A stretch of 64,000 nucleotides of DNA from UBA8401 sp041665525 (GCA_041665525.1 JBAYIS010000002.1:1-64000), one strand, 5' to 3'; shown: positions 14,384 through 23,958, numbered from the stretch's first letter. Notes: a model not told the origin generated them from the letters alone. Translations and numbers: made by a program.

Positions 14384-15922
14384 TCACTGAGTATTCTTAA
14401 TCAACACAATGAAAAATGAGTCTTCTATACAGACAGTATACGTTGTTAACAGTGACCTTCTGTTTTCTTCCCAATACAATGAAAACTCTGCCGTTTCTGC
14501 ATTTCGATCCTTACCGAGTATGACATACCGGTCAGTAAGTATCACTGTGGAATCCAATGGGAAATACCGTACGTTGAACGATTTCACCGGCAAACCGCTT
14601 GAAAGAATGATTCGTTGACCGATTCCATAACCGGTCAACATTGCAATAGAACCGCTTTGATACCGTATGTGCATTTCCTTCCCCAGAATCGTCGCCGCAT
14701 GCGACTGAGCAGTATAACTTTTGAAAGCATCATTATAGACTGCAACACCGACTGCCGGAATTGTGAGCTGAGCAATAGGGACTGCACAGAGAGTAATCAG
14801 AACGAAAGAACGGAGATATCGTGATCTCACTTTTTGGAATAGTTCCTGCAGCCCAACGGCGGTTGCAACGGAAAGGAATAATCCTGAGGAAAGAACAAAT
14901 CTCCAATTCCACCACCATTGGTCTATCTGCACGAATCCAATCAGCAATGATGCCTGAATAAAAACCGCCGGAAGGGAAAAATATACCAGAAGAAGAAACT
15001 GATCTTTCCGCGCCCACAACCTCCTTATTGAAAAAAATATCAGAAGGCCCGCCGTTACCATCGTCGGCCCAAAGATCCAGATGTATGCGTCAATGATAAT
15101 GCGAACCAGGTCCATCGGGTTCTCGCGGAACTCACTTCGAACGGCGCTCGTTCCAACGGAATATGTCCACTCTGCGAATTTCAGTGCATTATTATAGTAA
15201 ACATAGTTCCACGAAAGCCAAAAGAAAATTCCCAGCCAGGAGATGCCGGCGATCAATCCTAACATGAGCGCAGCTGACGATTGTCTTCGATTCCACAGAG
15301 TGATACTTTCCTTCAATGCAAGGATTGAGATAAAAGGAGCCAAAAGCCAGGCTTCATACCGGCACAACGTTGCACAGAGGACGGCAACGGCAGCGAACGC
15401 AATCCAATATGGTTGATGAAGGGTATGCCATCGTACGAGCGCATATCCGCCGAGAGTAATAAAAAAGATAAGTGATATTTCATTCATCGGCGTCAAAGCG
15501 ATATAGACGAGATTCGGATTCAATCCAAACAGCAATGCAACGAACAGTGCGATCGTGAAGGAACCGGTAAGCATCCTCACGATGGCGAAGAGCAGCAGTA
15601 CGGTGCCGATCAAGAAGGGAATTCCAATCATTGCGCCGGCAATCCCTGATGAGAAGAGAGAATCAACCATGGCAAACGGAATAAGCAGCAGATGCGGCAG
15701 CGGAAGCCAGACGGTTCCAATATTGAACAATCCGGGAGTTTGCGAATCAATAACCTGACGGGCGCGGACGATATGGGAAACAGAATCTCCGAAATACAGC
15801 AGTGATCGCGGATCATGCCACAGCAACAATGCGCCGGCACCGATTGCAACACACAATACGACGAACGCCAGCAGCAATTCTTTCTTTCGCTGAAAACTTT
15901 TCATCGTTCCGTACACCGTCAT
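14384..15922 (-). CDS. Multi-pass membrane protein, probable GT-C-type glycosyltransferase
   Basis: 512 residues with about ten or more hydrophobic helices. The first periplasmic loop (residues about 38-65) has YFGDSVSHIVRARQV, an acidic motif in the place typical of GT-C enzymes (PMT/ArnT-like) that use polyprenyl-phosphate sugars. A soluble domain follows the last helix. Acceptor and sugar cannot be predicted. The start overlaps the peroxidase stop by one base (TAATG), so it is translated from the same mRNA. A second possible start lies 6 codons in. Confidence 0.65.
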   Translation of the reverse strand: MTVYGTMKSFQRKKELLLAFVVLCVAIGAGALLLWHDPRSLLYFGDSVSHIVRARQVIDSQTPGLFNIGTVWLPLPHLLLIPFAMVDSLFSSGIAGAMIGIPFLIGTVLLLFAIVRMLTGSFTIALFVALLFGLNPNLVYIALTPMNEISLIFFITLGGYALVRWHTLHQPYWIAFAAVAVLCATLCRYEAWLLAPFISILALKESITLWNRRQSSAALMLGLIAGISWLGIFFWLSWNYVYYNNALKFAEWTYSVGTSAVRSEFRENPMDLVRIIIDAYIWIFGPTMVTAGLLIFFSIRRLWARKDQFLLLVYFSLPAVFIQASLLIGFVQIDQWWWNWRFVLSSGLFLSVATAVGLQELFQKVRSRYLRSFVLITLCAVPIAQLTIPAVGVAVYNDAFKSYTAQSHAATILGKEMHIRYQSGSIAMLTGYGIGQRIILSSGLPVKSFNVRYFPLDSTVILTDRYVILGKDRNAETAEFSLYWEENRRSLLTTYTVCIEDSFFIVLIKNTQ

Positions 15923-17280
15923 TACAACTGTCTGAGAAATGCGGTAATATCTTTTTTCTCGCCGCTGTTCAAATTGAGCTGCTGAATAAGGTTAAAAAAT
16001 TCAACGGCATCTTCCAGCGTGAGTAATCTTCCGTCATGGAAATAGGGAGGCGAATCCTTGATGCCGCGCAGTGGAAATGTTTTAATCGGGCCTTCTGCGC
16101 GTATATACTGACCGTTGATCGTCCGGGATTGGTAGAATCTTTCCACCTTCAAGTCGTGCATTTGATTATCCGAATAATATGGAGCGACATGGCATGTTGC
16201 ACATTTCGCTTTGCCGAAGAAGAGTTTCTCTCCCCGCATTTCTGCATCGGTTGCTTTGGTCTGATCCAAACGGCCGTAGATATCAAGTTTCGGCGCCGGG
16301 GGAAAATCGAGCAGCGCCTGAAATTCCGCCATGAACTGGACCTGACTTCCCCGCTCCAGAATATTCACCCCTTTTTTGGCGGCGATAACATGGTCCCCGT
16401 CGAAATAGGCACCGCGCTGTTCAAATTCCGTAAAATCCTCTATCGTCTTCAGCGCGCGCTGGGAGCCAAAAAGACGCTGGATATTCACCCCCCGTAGTGT
16501 CGGTGTTTCGATCCGGTTTCGATATGACTGCGGCCGAATATCTCCGACGAGGTGCGTGGCGCCGGAAGTGTGACCGTTCACATGACAATCAAAGCAGCTA
16601 ACACCGAGACTCGGTTTTTCACTTTTTCTGTCCGCCGTTGCATTGAATTGTTGCTGCGGAAATTGTGTAACGAGCAACCGCAGTCCTTCCAATTGTTTTG
16701 GATTCAGTATTCCATTAAATAGGTCATAGTAATTATCGATGGAGATCACCTGACCGCGGGAAACATCCCCCATTTCTTTATGCGTTGTCAGAAAGATTGC
16801 CGGTGGATATTCCGGTAGGAAGTGTTCCGGAATGTCGAAATCCAGATCGAATCGCTCCAATCTGGGAAACTGCTTGATCTGCACCTGTGTAAACAGCATT
16901 CCGCCTGTTGTGTGATTTGGGTGGGGCAATGGAAGATACGGGAACAGATTCTCCTCCTTAATCTTCAGCGGCGACAGTGCGGACAATTTCTCCCATGTTA
17001 ATCCATTCTTCAATCGCGCAGTCGGACCGACGGACAACGGTTTTCCACGGGACATGAGAACGTCGATCGTTTGATGCTTTGTCAGATCATACCGTGCATG
17101 AAGGAGGTCCATCTGACGGTTCATCACATTCGACTTTTGAGACTTGTCTTTTGCCATGATCGAATCAAACGGAGCCTCTATCACCGAAGAATAGCTTGAT
17201 TCACTTGATTGTTGAGCGAATGTGGCCTTCGCGAAGATTAGAATGATTACCCAGAATGTATAGCTTTTCAGATGATTCAT
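15922..17280 (-). CDS. Periplasmic di-haem cytochrome c peroxidase / MauG-family protein
   Basis: 452 residues. A signal peptide (1-22) precedes a long N-terminal region, and two CXXCH haem-c sites follow: CFDCH at 229-233 and CATCH at 360-364. Downstream TFPLRGIKDSPPYFHDGRLLTLEDAVEFF matches the conserved C-terminal block of bacterial di-haem peroxidases. These enzymes reduce H2O2 with electrons from cytochrome c, or carry out MauG-like oxidations. Located in the periplasm. The roughly 200-residue N-terminal extension is longer than in classical CcpA, so its substrate may differ. Upstream of the GT-C-type gene. Confidence 0.85.
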   Translation of the reverse strand: MNHLKSYTFWVIILIFAKATFAQQSSESSYSSVIEAPFDSIMAKDKSQKSNVMNRQMDLLHARYDLTKHQTIDVLMSRGKPLSVGPTARLKNGLTWEKLSALSPLKIKEENLFPYLPLPHPNHTTGGMLFTQVQIKQFPRLERFDLDFDIPEHFLPEYPPAIFLTTHKEMGDVSRGQVISIDNYYDLFNGILNPKQLEGLRLLVTQFPQQQFNATADRKSEKPSLGVSCFDCHVNGHTSGATHLVGDIRPQSYRNRIETPTLRGVNIQRLFGSQRALKTIEDFTEFEQRGAYFDGDHVIAAKKGVNILERGSQVQFMAEFQALLDFPPAPKLDIYGRLDQTKATDAEMRGEKLFFGKAKCATCHVAPYYSDNQMHDLKVERFYQSRTINGQYIRAEGPIKTFPLRGIKDSPPYFHDGRLLTLEDAVEFFNLIQQLNLNSGEKKDITAFLRQL

Positions 17281-17348
17281 ATGGATGGTCAGAATTCATT
17301 TAAGTTAAGGAACGCCGAATCGTGTTTCTTATAACACTGTTCCGACGA

Positions 17349-18191
17349 TCATTCAACTGACACTAGCAGTTTAGATTTGAGGAAAGCAAGCAGATCGGCA
17401 TTGAGCATGTCCTTGCGTGTGTCAGCAAGTCCGTGTGCACCACCGCGATATACCTTCAAGACCGAACCAGAGATCAGTTTCACAGTAGCATGAGCCGAGG
17501 TGATAATTGGAACGATCTGATCGTCATCGCCGTGAATGATCAGAGTTGGTATATCGATTTTTTTCAGATCTTCCGTGAAATCTGTTTCAGAAAATGCGGA
17601 GATGCAATCCAATTCGTTCTTCAGGCCGCCGAGCATCGCCTGAGACCAAAAGGAATCCCGCATACCCTGGCTGACCTTCGCACCTGAACGATTGGTTCCA
17701 TAGAATGGCATCGTAAAATCCTTAAAAAACTGCGAACGGTCGGAGATGACACCATGCCGAATGCCGTCGAAGACGGCCATGGGCAATCCGCCCGGATTAA
17801 CTTCGGACTTCAGCATTATGGGAGTCACGGAACCGACCAAAACGATTTTGCTGATACGCGCTGTTCCATGCCTGCCGACATAGCGGGCTATTTCACCGCC
17901 GCCCGTGGAATGACCGATGAGTGTTGCTTCTTTCAAATCCAATTTTTCAATAAGCTCAGAGAGATCATCGGCATAGGTATTCATATCATTGCCATTCCAC
18001 GGCTGACTGGAACGGCCGTGGCCGCGGCGGTCGTGCGCTATGCAGCGATATCCTTTTGAAGCAAGAAAGACCATTTGATTCTCCCATGCATCGGAATTTA
18101 ACGGCCAACCATGACTAAAGATCACCGGTTGTCCGGCACCCCAGTCCTTATAATAGATGTGAGTATTATCGAGGGTGGTGATATAATGCAT
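17349..18191 (-). CDS. Alpha/beta hydrolase, non-haem chloroperoxidase / esterase type
   Basis: 280 residues. FSHGWPLNSDAWENQ gives the oxyanion-hole HG motif; the nucleophile Ser is in GHSTGGGEIARY; the acid lies in LIIHGDDDQIVP and the His in GGAHGLADT. This arrangement is that of cofactor-free haloperoxidases/esterases (the perhydrolase group). The natural substrate is unknown. Cytoplasmic; AAAGGAA precedes the ATG by 8 bp. It sits alone between the peroxidase and the Mla genes. Confidence 0.88.
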   Translation of the reverse strand: MHYITTLDNTHIYYKDWGAGQPVIFSHGWPLNSDAWENQMVFLASKGYRCIAHDRRGHGRSSQPWNGNDMNTYADDLSELIEKLDLKEATLIGHSTGGGEIARYVGRHGTARISKIVLVGSVTPIMLKSEVNPGGLPMAVFDGIRHGVISDRSQFFKDFTMPFYGTNRSGAKVSQGMRDSFWSQAMLGGLKNELDCISAFSETDFTEDLKKIDIPTLIIHGDDDQIVPIITSAHATVKLISGSVLKVYRGGAHGLADTRKDMLNADLLAFLKSKLLVSVE

Positions 18192-18263
18192 CGAAGTATT
18201 CCTTTCCTATATTTTTTATTGTGCATGCACGATAATTTTTGCAGACGGTTCTACTCCATACTT

Positions 18264-19130
18264 CTACAAACCCCACAACAGCCAGCTCGTCTTTGCTTTT
18301 TTCAGCAGAATGTTGAGTTCTCCCGTTCCTTCTTTTAAATTTACCAGTGCGGAATCAACATTCTGTGCATAGGTTGAATCCATTAACAGTTTCCCGACCG
18401 TTCCCTTGCCGGAGTGAATACTGCTGGTGATTCTGGAGATATCACCGGTAATATTGACGGTATTCGTCATTGCACGGTTCAGTGAAAAGAGCGCTGAATC
18501 CAGTTCATTCGCCTTCTCCATGAAGATCTTAAACCGTTCCGAACCTACTTTCAAATTGGTGAAGGTTGAATCGAAATTCTCCCTCATCGTTTTGTCCATC
18601 AACAGTTTCCCGATGGTTCCCTTGCCTGCCTGGATATTCTCCGTGATGAGTGCAAGATCACCGGTGATTCTGGAAGTATTATCGATCGCAGATTTTAGTG
18701 ATTTCATAACGTTATCAAGGTCCATCGGAAGAGATGTTTGCACCATATCGCCGTTTTGAATAATCTGCATGCCGCCGGTGCCGGGTGTAATAATCAACAT
18801 CTTGTTTCCCATCAGTCCTTCAGTGCCGATGCTTGCTACCGCATCCTTCTTGATGAATTTTCTGGTATCCTCATCAATGAGCAGTTCTACCCGTACCGAC
18901 GTATCGCTAATGATGGTGATATTGTCCACGACGCCGACATTAATCCCGGAAACACGGACATTGTTTCCCGCCTGAAGTCCTGAAACATCCTTAAACACCC
19001 CGCCAATACGAAACGTGCTGCGGAATAATTGCTGGCCCTCTCCGATGAAATATATCCCGATAACGAATACCGTTAATCCAACGGTAATGAATAATCCTAA
19101 TTTAATATGGTTGCTGACATCTTTTTTCAT
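18264..19130 (-). CDS. mlaD: MCE-domain substrate-binding protein of an Mla-type lipid ABC transporter
   Basis: 288 residues: an N-terminal membrane anchor (about 10-30), one MCE domain (about 38-115; FKDVSGLQAGNNVRVSGINVG), then a long helical tail in which a segment containing AGKGTIGKLLMD is repeated (SGKGTVGKLLMD), typical of the family in this phylum. MCE hexamers form a channel carrying phospholipid between the membranes. GAGGCGGG precedes the ATG. Third gene of the set: permease, ATPase, MCE. Confidence 0.88.
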   Translation of the reverse strand: MKKDVSNHIKLGLFITVGLTVFVIGIYFIGEGQQLFRSTFRIGGVFKDVSGLQAGNNVRVSGINVGVVDNITIISDTSVRVELLIDEDTRKFIKKDAVASIGTEGLMGNKMLIITPGTGGMQIIQNGDMVQTSLPMDLDNVMKSLKSAIDNTSRITGDLALITENIQAGKGTIGKLLMDKTMRENFDSTFTNLKVGSERFKIFMEKANELDSALFSLNRAMTNTVNITGDISRITSSIHSGKGTVGKLLMDSTYAQNVDSALVNLKEGTGELNILLKKAKTSWLLWGL

Positions 19131-19160
19131 AATCCCGCCTCATCGCGATGTTCCTGCCGT

Positions 19161-19949
19161 TCATTCAAAGAATGATCGGACCCAGGCATTTTTTGAATGC
19201 TGCAATTCCACGAATGTACCCTCTGCTTCGCAGACGCCTTCCTTGATCACAATGATCCTGTCCGCTGTGAGCCTTGCGCATTCGATATCGTGGGTGATGA
19301 TAATGGATGATGTCTGATATTTTTCCTGGACATCAAGAATTAGTTTACTAATCTCTTTTGATGTGATCGGATCCAACCCGGTGGTCGGCTCATCGTACAA
19401 CATAATCTCCGGCTTCAAGATCAGAGTCCGGGCCAGCCCGAGACGCTTCCGCATCCCGCCAGAAAGCTCTGACGGCGCTTTATTGATCGAAGAATCGAGA
19501 CCGACATTATGCAACGCCTCTTCAATAAGACCATTCAGCGTTTCTTTGGACATCGAATGGATCTGCGTGCGGAGCGGAAATTCAAGATTCTCGCGCACAG
19601 ACATGGAATCGTACAGTGCACCGCTTTGGAACAAAAAACCTATTTTTGTCCTCATTGCGGTCAGTTCATTTTGACCAAGATCGTCCACATCCTCACCGAA
19701 GATCACCATTGTTCCCTCGTCATGATGGTTCAATCCGACAATGCATTTTATCAAGACAGACTTCCCCGATCCGGATTTTCCAAAAATCACGAGATTCTCG
19801 CCTTTGTGGAGTTCTATGTTCATATCTACCAGCACCGGATGGTCATTAAACGATTTTGATATATGGTCCATCTTCAGCACGATTTCGTCGTTCTGCACTT
19901 TTTCCTTTACACTTTTTTTTGAGACTGCTGTTGTGCTCGCCGTTTTCAT
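19161..19949 (-). CDS. mlaF: ABC transporter ATPase, MlaF-type
   Basis: 262 residues. Walker A GKSGSGKSVLIK, the Q-loop in FLFQSGALYDSMSV (the family's usual phrase), signature LSGGMRKRLGLARTL, Walker B IMLYDEPTTGLDP and H-loop ITHD are all present. It powers the MlaE permease for phospholipid movement in the envelope. The N-terminal 25 residues are a variable extension rich in Lys and Thr. Located 30 bp before the MCE gene. Confidence 0.92.
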   Translation of the reverse strand: MKTASTTAVSKKSVKEKVQNDEIVLKMDHISKSFNDHPVLVDMNIELHKGENLVIFGKSGSGKSVLIKCIVGLNHHDEGTMVIFGEDVDDLGQNELTAMRTKIGFLFQSGALYDSMSVRENLEFPLRTQIHSMSKETLNGLIEEALHNVGLDSSINKAPSELSGGMRKRLGLARTLILKPEIMLYDEPTTGLDPITSKEISKLILDVQEKYQTSSIIITHDIECARLTADRIIVIKEGVCEAEGTFVELQHSKNAWVRSFFE

Positions 19950-19997
19950 AGTAGGATCTAGTGCTTTTTCAAAAATTTTCTTGTGTTAAATTTATAC

Positions 19998-20052
19998 GAT
20001 CATCCTGAGCTAGGTTGGTATTTTTTCGCGATCGCCGCGTCGAAGGATGATC
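19998..20052. repeat. REP-like inverted repeat between the ATPase and permease genes
   Basis: GATCATCCT at 19998-20006 pairs with AGGATGATC at 20044-20052 around a 37-bp loop. The sequence is of the CATCCTGAGC...GTCGAAGGATG kind found as dispersed intergenic repeats in many genomes of this phylum. It may be a structured mRNA element within the Mla operon. Confidence 0.5.
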
Positions 20053-20086
20053 TTTCAAAACACATTACGCCTTATGAGAATCATTA

Positions 20087-20929
20087 CTAATATTGTATCA
20101 TGCTGGTGATTTGTACTGCAATCATGTCGATGAAAAACACCATCAGCGACGCAAACACCACGGCGGTATTTGCTGCTTTACCGACACCTTCAGTCCCCGT
20201 GTTCGCTTGAAATCCTTTATAGCATCCAATCAACCCAATGGCGAAGCCGAAGAAAAATGTCTTCACGACCGCCGGAATAACATCTTGAAATTGGAGACTC
20301 TGGAAGACGTGAACAAAAAAGAGGTATGATCCGACATTTCCTTTCAGGTTCACACCGACGAATGTCCCTACCAAACCGACTGCATCGGCAAATATTACCA
20401 ACAGCGGCAGCATAATCGTCGCCGCCATCACCCGGGTGACGACAAGATATTTGAACGGATTAGTGCCGGAGACCTGCATCGCGTCTATTTGCTGGGTAAC
20501 ATTCATGGAGGCCAATTCGGCACCAATACCTGAGCCAACCTTCCCGGCAAAGATCAAAGCGGTAATCACCGGACCGATCTCGCGGACAATGGATATAGCG
20601 ACCATTGCAGGAAGCATTGATACGGCACCAAATTTTGCCAGCGTTGGCCTGGATTGTATCGTCAATACCAGACCGATAATGAATCCCGTGATCGCCACCA
20701 ATGGCAAGGACTTATAGCCGATGAGAAATGATTGTTTGACGAGTTCGCGAAATTCATACGGGGGTCTCCAGACTTCTTTGAAAAAGCGGAGAGTAAACAG
20801 TGTAATGGAGGTAACTTCCAGGAAGAAAATCCCGAAAACTGATGATAAGAAACTCTCCTCCACTTTTTCCCGGACGATCTTCTTTACCGCAGCTTTGGTG
20901 ACCCTTGTTCGTTGCACACGCTCTGTCAT
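20087..20929 (-). CDS. mlaE: MlaE-family lipid ABC transporter permease
   Basis: 280 residues. After a cytoplasmic N-terminus come the membrane helices of the family; the blocks LVAITGFIIGLVLTIQSRP, VREIGPVITALIFAGKVGSGIGAELASMNVTQQIDAMQVSGTNP and IGCYKGFQ are diagnostic (the second is only named by its ends here: VREIGP to QVSGTNP). The permease forms a dimer under the MCE ring. First gene of the mlaE-mlaF-mlaD set. The ribosome site is weak (GGTGA). Confidence 0.93.
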   Translation of the reverse strand: MTERVQRTRVTKAAVKKIVREKVEESFLSSVFGIFFLEVTSITLFTLRFFKEVWRPPYEFRELVKQSFLIGYKSLPLVAITGFIIGLVLTIQSRPTLAKFGAVSMLPAMVAISIVREIGPVITALIFAGKVGSGIGAELASMNVTQQIDAMQVSGTNPFKYLVVTRVMAATIMLPLLVIFADAVGLVGTFVGVNLKGNVGSYLFFVHVFQSLQFQDVIPAVVKTFFFGFAIGLIGCYKGFQANTGTEGVGKAANTAVVFASLMVFFIDMIAVQITSMIQY

Positions 20930-20978
20930 ATGTCACCGTTTCGCGGCCCTGGTGGCAGCCGCGCATTATGTTCTGTTC

Positions 20979-21113
20979 TTATTTGTTCAACTGGTCAATG
21001 AATCCAGTCGTATTCTTACTGTTTTTCTTGTCTCTTTTTGCCGCTTTCTTTTCTTTCATTGTTTTCGCCGGCTGTTTTTTGGAACCCTGTTTCACGTTCT
21101 GGCCTTTACTCAT
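20979..21113 (-). CDS. Small, very basic protein of 44 residues
   Basis: The frame starts at the ATG at 21113, preceded by AGGAG at 7 bp, and ends at TAA 20979-20981. It is about one third Lys/Arg (MSKGQNVKQGSKKQPAKTMK at the start) and closes with GFIDQLNK. There is no signal or membrane segment. It may bind nucleic acid or be a stress-related disordered peptide. It lies between kaiB and mlaE. Function unknown. Confidence 0.6.
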   Translation of the reverse strand: MSKGQNVKQGSKKQPAKTMKEKKAAKRDKKNSKNTTGFIDQLNK

Positions 21114-21198
21114 ATTTTACTCCTCGTATCAGATGGTCTTTTTTCGATCCGGGAATTTCCCGGAATCGCCGAACACAGCAAATGAGAGCTCTCCGTCA

Positions 21199-21531
21199 TT
21201 AGGCGATGTCCAGCCCTGCCAGCAGTCGCTCCGTATTTGAGAGATCTCCGATGATGAACCGTTCCGGAAGCGGCGATGTCCGCACCAACGTCGGTACGGC
21301 AATAATCTGATGCATCCGTGCTAGCTCCGGGTCTTTGGCAAGATCGATCACTGTCAGCCGATATTTCCCTTTTAATTGTTCATTACATATTACGTGAAGA
21401 TTGGCAATGGCTGCGGCTGCTTTTAAAGTTCTGCCGGCAATGTAAAGACGCAGATTCCAGCGTCGGTGATCGTTGTGTTCCTTCTGTTCGGTTCCTGTCA
21501 CCGGTGGCAAACGTTTCCGTTTCAATTTCAT
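21199..21531 (-). CDS. kaiB: KaiB-like clock protein
   Basis: 110 residues. LRLYIAGRTLKAAAAIANLH and YRLTVIDLAKDPELARMHQIIAVPTL match KaiB, including the AVPTLVR strand and the C-terminal RFIIGDLSNTERLL. There is a 25-residue basic N-terminal extension. KaiB binds the KaiC CI ring and, in clocks, promotes dephosphorylation; in other bacteria KaiBC relates to stress tolerance. It overlaps kaiC by 4 bp (ATGA). No kaiA is seen. Confidence 0.85.
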   Translation of the reverse strand: MKLKRKRLPPVTGTEQKEHNDHRRWNLRLYIAGRTLKAAAAIANLHVICNEQLKGKYRLTVIDLAKDPELARMHQIIAVPTLVRTSPLPERFIIGDLSNTERLLAGLDIA

Positions 21532-23288
21532 AGTGATCTCCTATTCCTTTTACTGTTCGATTTCACAACGTCCGGATCTTTGTGAAACGCATCGCCCTTT
21601 CGGCTCTTTGCCATTTTAGCCTTATTTTGCGAATATCGTTCATCCCTTGCTTTTTCAATCCCGATCACTTTCAACGCTTCGGATTCTTCCGCTTCAAACT
21701 CTGAGCGCAGTACGACAATCTGAGCTTCCATTGCATCGCGCTTCCGTTTCAAGCCGTACTGTTTCCGGCCGATTTCCTGTTTCAGCACCAGTTGCTCGGC
21801 CGAATCCTTCATTTCCTGTGCAAGCCTGGCTGAACCGGTCAAAACGCCCTCGTTACCGACATAGACATCCAGTAATTCAATACCCTGGTTTGTCAGTCGG
21901 AATTCACGGATCTGGTTCGAGTGCTCCATCCCTCGTGATTTCAAGACATACAAACCTCTATTCCGTTCGCCACCAATCTCGATATCCCGCAACAACAACC
22001 AGGTATCGATCAGCGATGAGACATACACTTCGGTGTTCTCCATATTTTCACCACCCGCCGTGAGACTTGTAAAGAATGCCGTAATCCGTTTCATCTTCAG
22101 AAAATCGACCAAGCGGAGCAGCATTGCTTTGACCTCGGTTTGATTCTCTGCGGTGACAAACGCGTTTATCGGATCAAGAATTACGACATCCGGCTGGAAT
22201 TTATTGATCAGTTTTATGCTCGTTGTTAAATGTGTTTCCAATCCGTACAGAGTGGGACGCGTTGCATGAAACTGCAGTATCCCTTTCTTTACCCATGGCT
22301 CCAGATTAATCCCGATGGAACGCATATTCCGGACAAGTTGGTTAGGTGATTCCTCGAATGTGAAATAGAGAACGCGTTCATTCCGCGTGCAGGTCGACTC
22401 AACCAACTTTGCTGCCAGACTTGTTTTTCCTGTGCCGGCAGTGCCGGACACCAGTACTGTGCTCCCCCGATAGTAGCCTTTCCCGGATAACATTGTATCC
22501 AGCCGCGGAATGCCGGTGGAGATTCTTTCGTGTGATGAAAAATAATTTAACCCGAGCGATGTGACCGGAAGAACTGAGAATCCATCTTCATCAATCAAGA
22601 AAGGATATTCGTTCGTTCCATGGGTCGAACCGCGGTATTTTACAATCCGCAGCCTTCGTATGGATGACTGATCGCTGACACGATGATCGAGCAGAATGAC
22701 ACAATCGGAAACATACTCTTCTAATCCCTGACGGGTGAATGCACCTTCACCGCGTTCAGCGGTAACAATTGTCGTAACACCTTTCCGTTTCAACCATCGG
22801 AACAATCGTCGTAATTCCGTCCGCAGCACCATCGGATCCGGTAATTCCGAAAAGAGTGATTCGATGGTATCCAGTACGACCCGTTTGGCACCGATCGATT
22901 CTATTGCGAGATGGATGCGGATGAATAATGCTTCCAGATCAAAATCGCCGTTTAATTCTATTTTATTCCGATCAACTCGGATTTGTTCCAGCCAGATCTT
23001 CTTTTGCGCCACCAGTTTATCCAGATCGAATCCCAGCGAGGCAACATTTGCGCTAAGTTCTTTTTCCGATTCTTCAAATGAGATAAACACTCCGGGTTCA
23101 TGATGGATCATTGCGCCACGAACGAGAAATTCCATTGCCAATAGTGTTTTTCCACAACCGGCGCCTCCACAAACCAATGTCGGCCTTCCTTTCGGCAAAC
23201 CTCCGCCGGTAATCTCATCCAGTCCCGATATACTGGTCGGAGATTTTGGAAGAGTTTTTCGAAACTTCTGTTCAGGTTTTTTTTCCAT
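21528..23288 (-). CDS. kaiC: KaiC, double-domain RecA-like circadian/stress ATPase
   Basis: 586 residues from the ATG at 23288, which has AAGGAG at good distance (a GTG 6 bp upstream is too close to it). CI: Walker A GAGCGKT 42-48 and catalytic Glu pair 72-73. CII: Walker A GTAGTGKT 282-289 and Glu pair 312-313. The autophosphorylation region reads TEVYVSSLIDTW, with Ser424-Ser425 at the sites of Ser431-Thr432 and Thr419 at Thr426 of Synechococcus KaiC. The last 100 residues are a coiled, basic tail with no counterpart known to me. Coupled to kaiB. Confidence 0.93.
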   Translation of the reverse strand: MEKKPEQKFRKTLPKSPTSISGLDEITGGGLPKGRPTLVCGGAGCGKTLLAMEFLVRGAMIHHEPGVFISFEESEKELSANVASLGFDLDKLVAQKKIWLEQIRVDRNKIELNGDFDLEALFIRIHLAIESIGAKRVVLDTIESLFSELPDPMVLRTELRRLFRWLKRKGVTTIVTAERGEGAFTRQGLEEYVSDCVILLDHRVSDQSSIRRLRIVKYRGSTHGTNEYPFLIDEDGFSVLPVTSLGLNYFSSHERISTGIPRLDTMLSGKGYYRGSTVLVSGTAGTGKTSLAAKLVESTCTRNERVLYFTFEESPNQLVRNMRSIGINLEPWVKKGILQFHATRPTLYGLETHLTTSIKLINKFQPDVVILDPINAFVTAENQTEVKAMLLRLVDFLKMKRITAFFTSLTAGGENMENTEVYVSSLIDTWLLLRDIEIGGERNRGLYVLKSRGMEHSNQIREFRLTNQGIELLDVYVGNEGVLTGSARLAQEMKDSAEQLVLKQEIGRKQYGLKRKRDAMEAQIVVLRSEFEAEESEALKVIGIEKARDERYSQNKAKMAKSRKGDAFHKDPDVVKSNSKRNRRSL

Positions 23289-23375
23289 ACTCACTCCTTA
23301 ACGTTTAGTTAATAATCACTTTTTTGGTTCCTTCAGAGTGTCCCCGCATAGTATGCGCGCTACAATTCGAATGTA

Positions 23376-23879
23376 TTATGGAATGAAATATCGAATACCT
23401 ACACCGGCGTCGAGACCAAATCCTTTAGATGACGACACCTGCGCCATTGGAATAAGCTCCATGAAAAAATCAATCGGCACTGACAACGGGAGCCACGCCA
23501 CGCCAATCACACCGCGGATTGCGAGTGATGCATTCATAGCCGCACCGCTGTTAATCCGCGCACCAATGCCAGCGTACACCGGATATCGTTCGACCATATT
23601 GAAAACGGCAAATGAATGCCAGAGATAATCAATATGGACGTGCCATCGATCTCTCCCATGGTCGTAACTATCATCTCTTCCGATACGGTCACCGCCGACA
23701 GACCAACCGATACTTCCGACAACCGCCGCAGCATCATTGATCCACATTTTACCATTGACCCCCATCGGCTCACCAACGATCACTCCAATGCCGAAGGGAC
23801 GTACCTGAGCAGTTGCCCCCTGAAGAGCTGCATAGATTGTCACAATTCGCAGCAGAGTAGACCAAGGCTTTTTCATCAT
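23376..23879 (-). CDS. Exported small beta-barrel-like protein
   Basis: 167 residues with a signal peptide (1-24, ...GATAQ) and amphipathic strands containing Gly and aromatic residues (VIVGEPMGVNGKMW, YPVYAGIGARI, FGLDAGVGIRYFIP), ending in a near-terminal aromatic. This suggests an 8-strand outer-membrane barrel. It resembles small barrel proteins of the phylum in general; no specific family is claimed. Located between kaiC and a second barrel protein on the same strand. Confidence 0.5.
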   Translation of the reverse strand: MMKKPWSTLLRIVTIYAALQGATAQVRPFGIGVIVGEPMGVNGKMWINDAAAVVGSIGWSVGGDRIGRDDSYDHGRDRWHVHIDYLWHSFAVFNMVERYPVYAGIGARINSGAAMNASLAIRGVIGVAWLPLSVPIDFFMELIPMAQVSSSKGFGLDAGVGIRYFIP

Positions 23880-23958
23880 TGTGCCTTACCTGATGTGCAG
23901 ACTAAACATTTTTCCGAAATGTTCCCATAAGGCAAACCGCATCTTTGCATCGTTTCAT

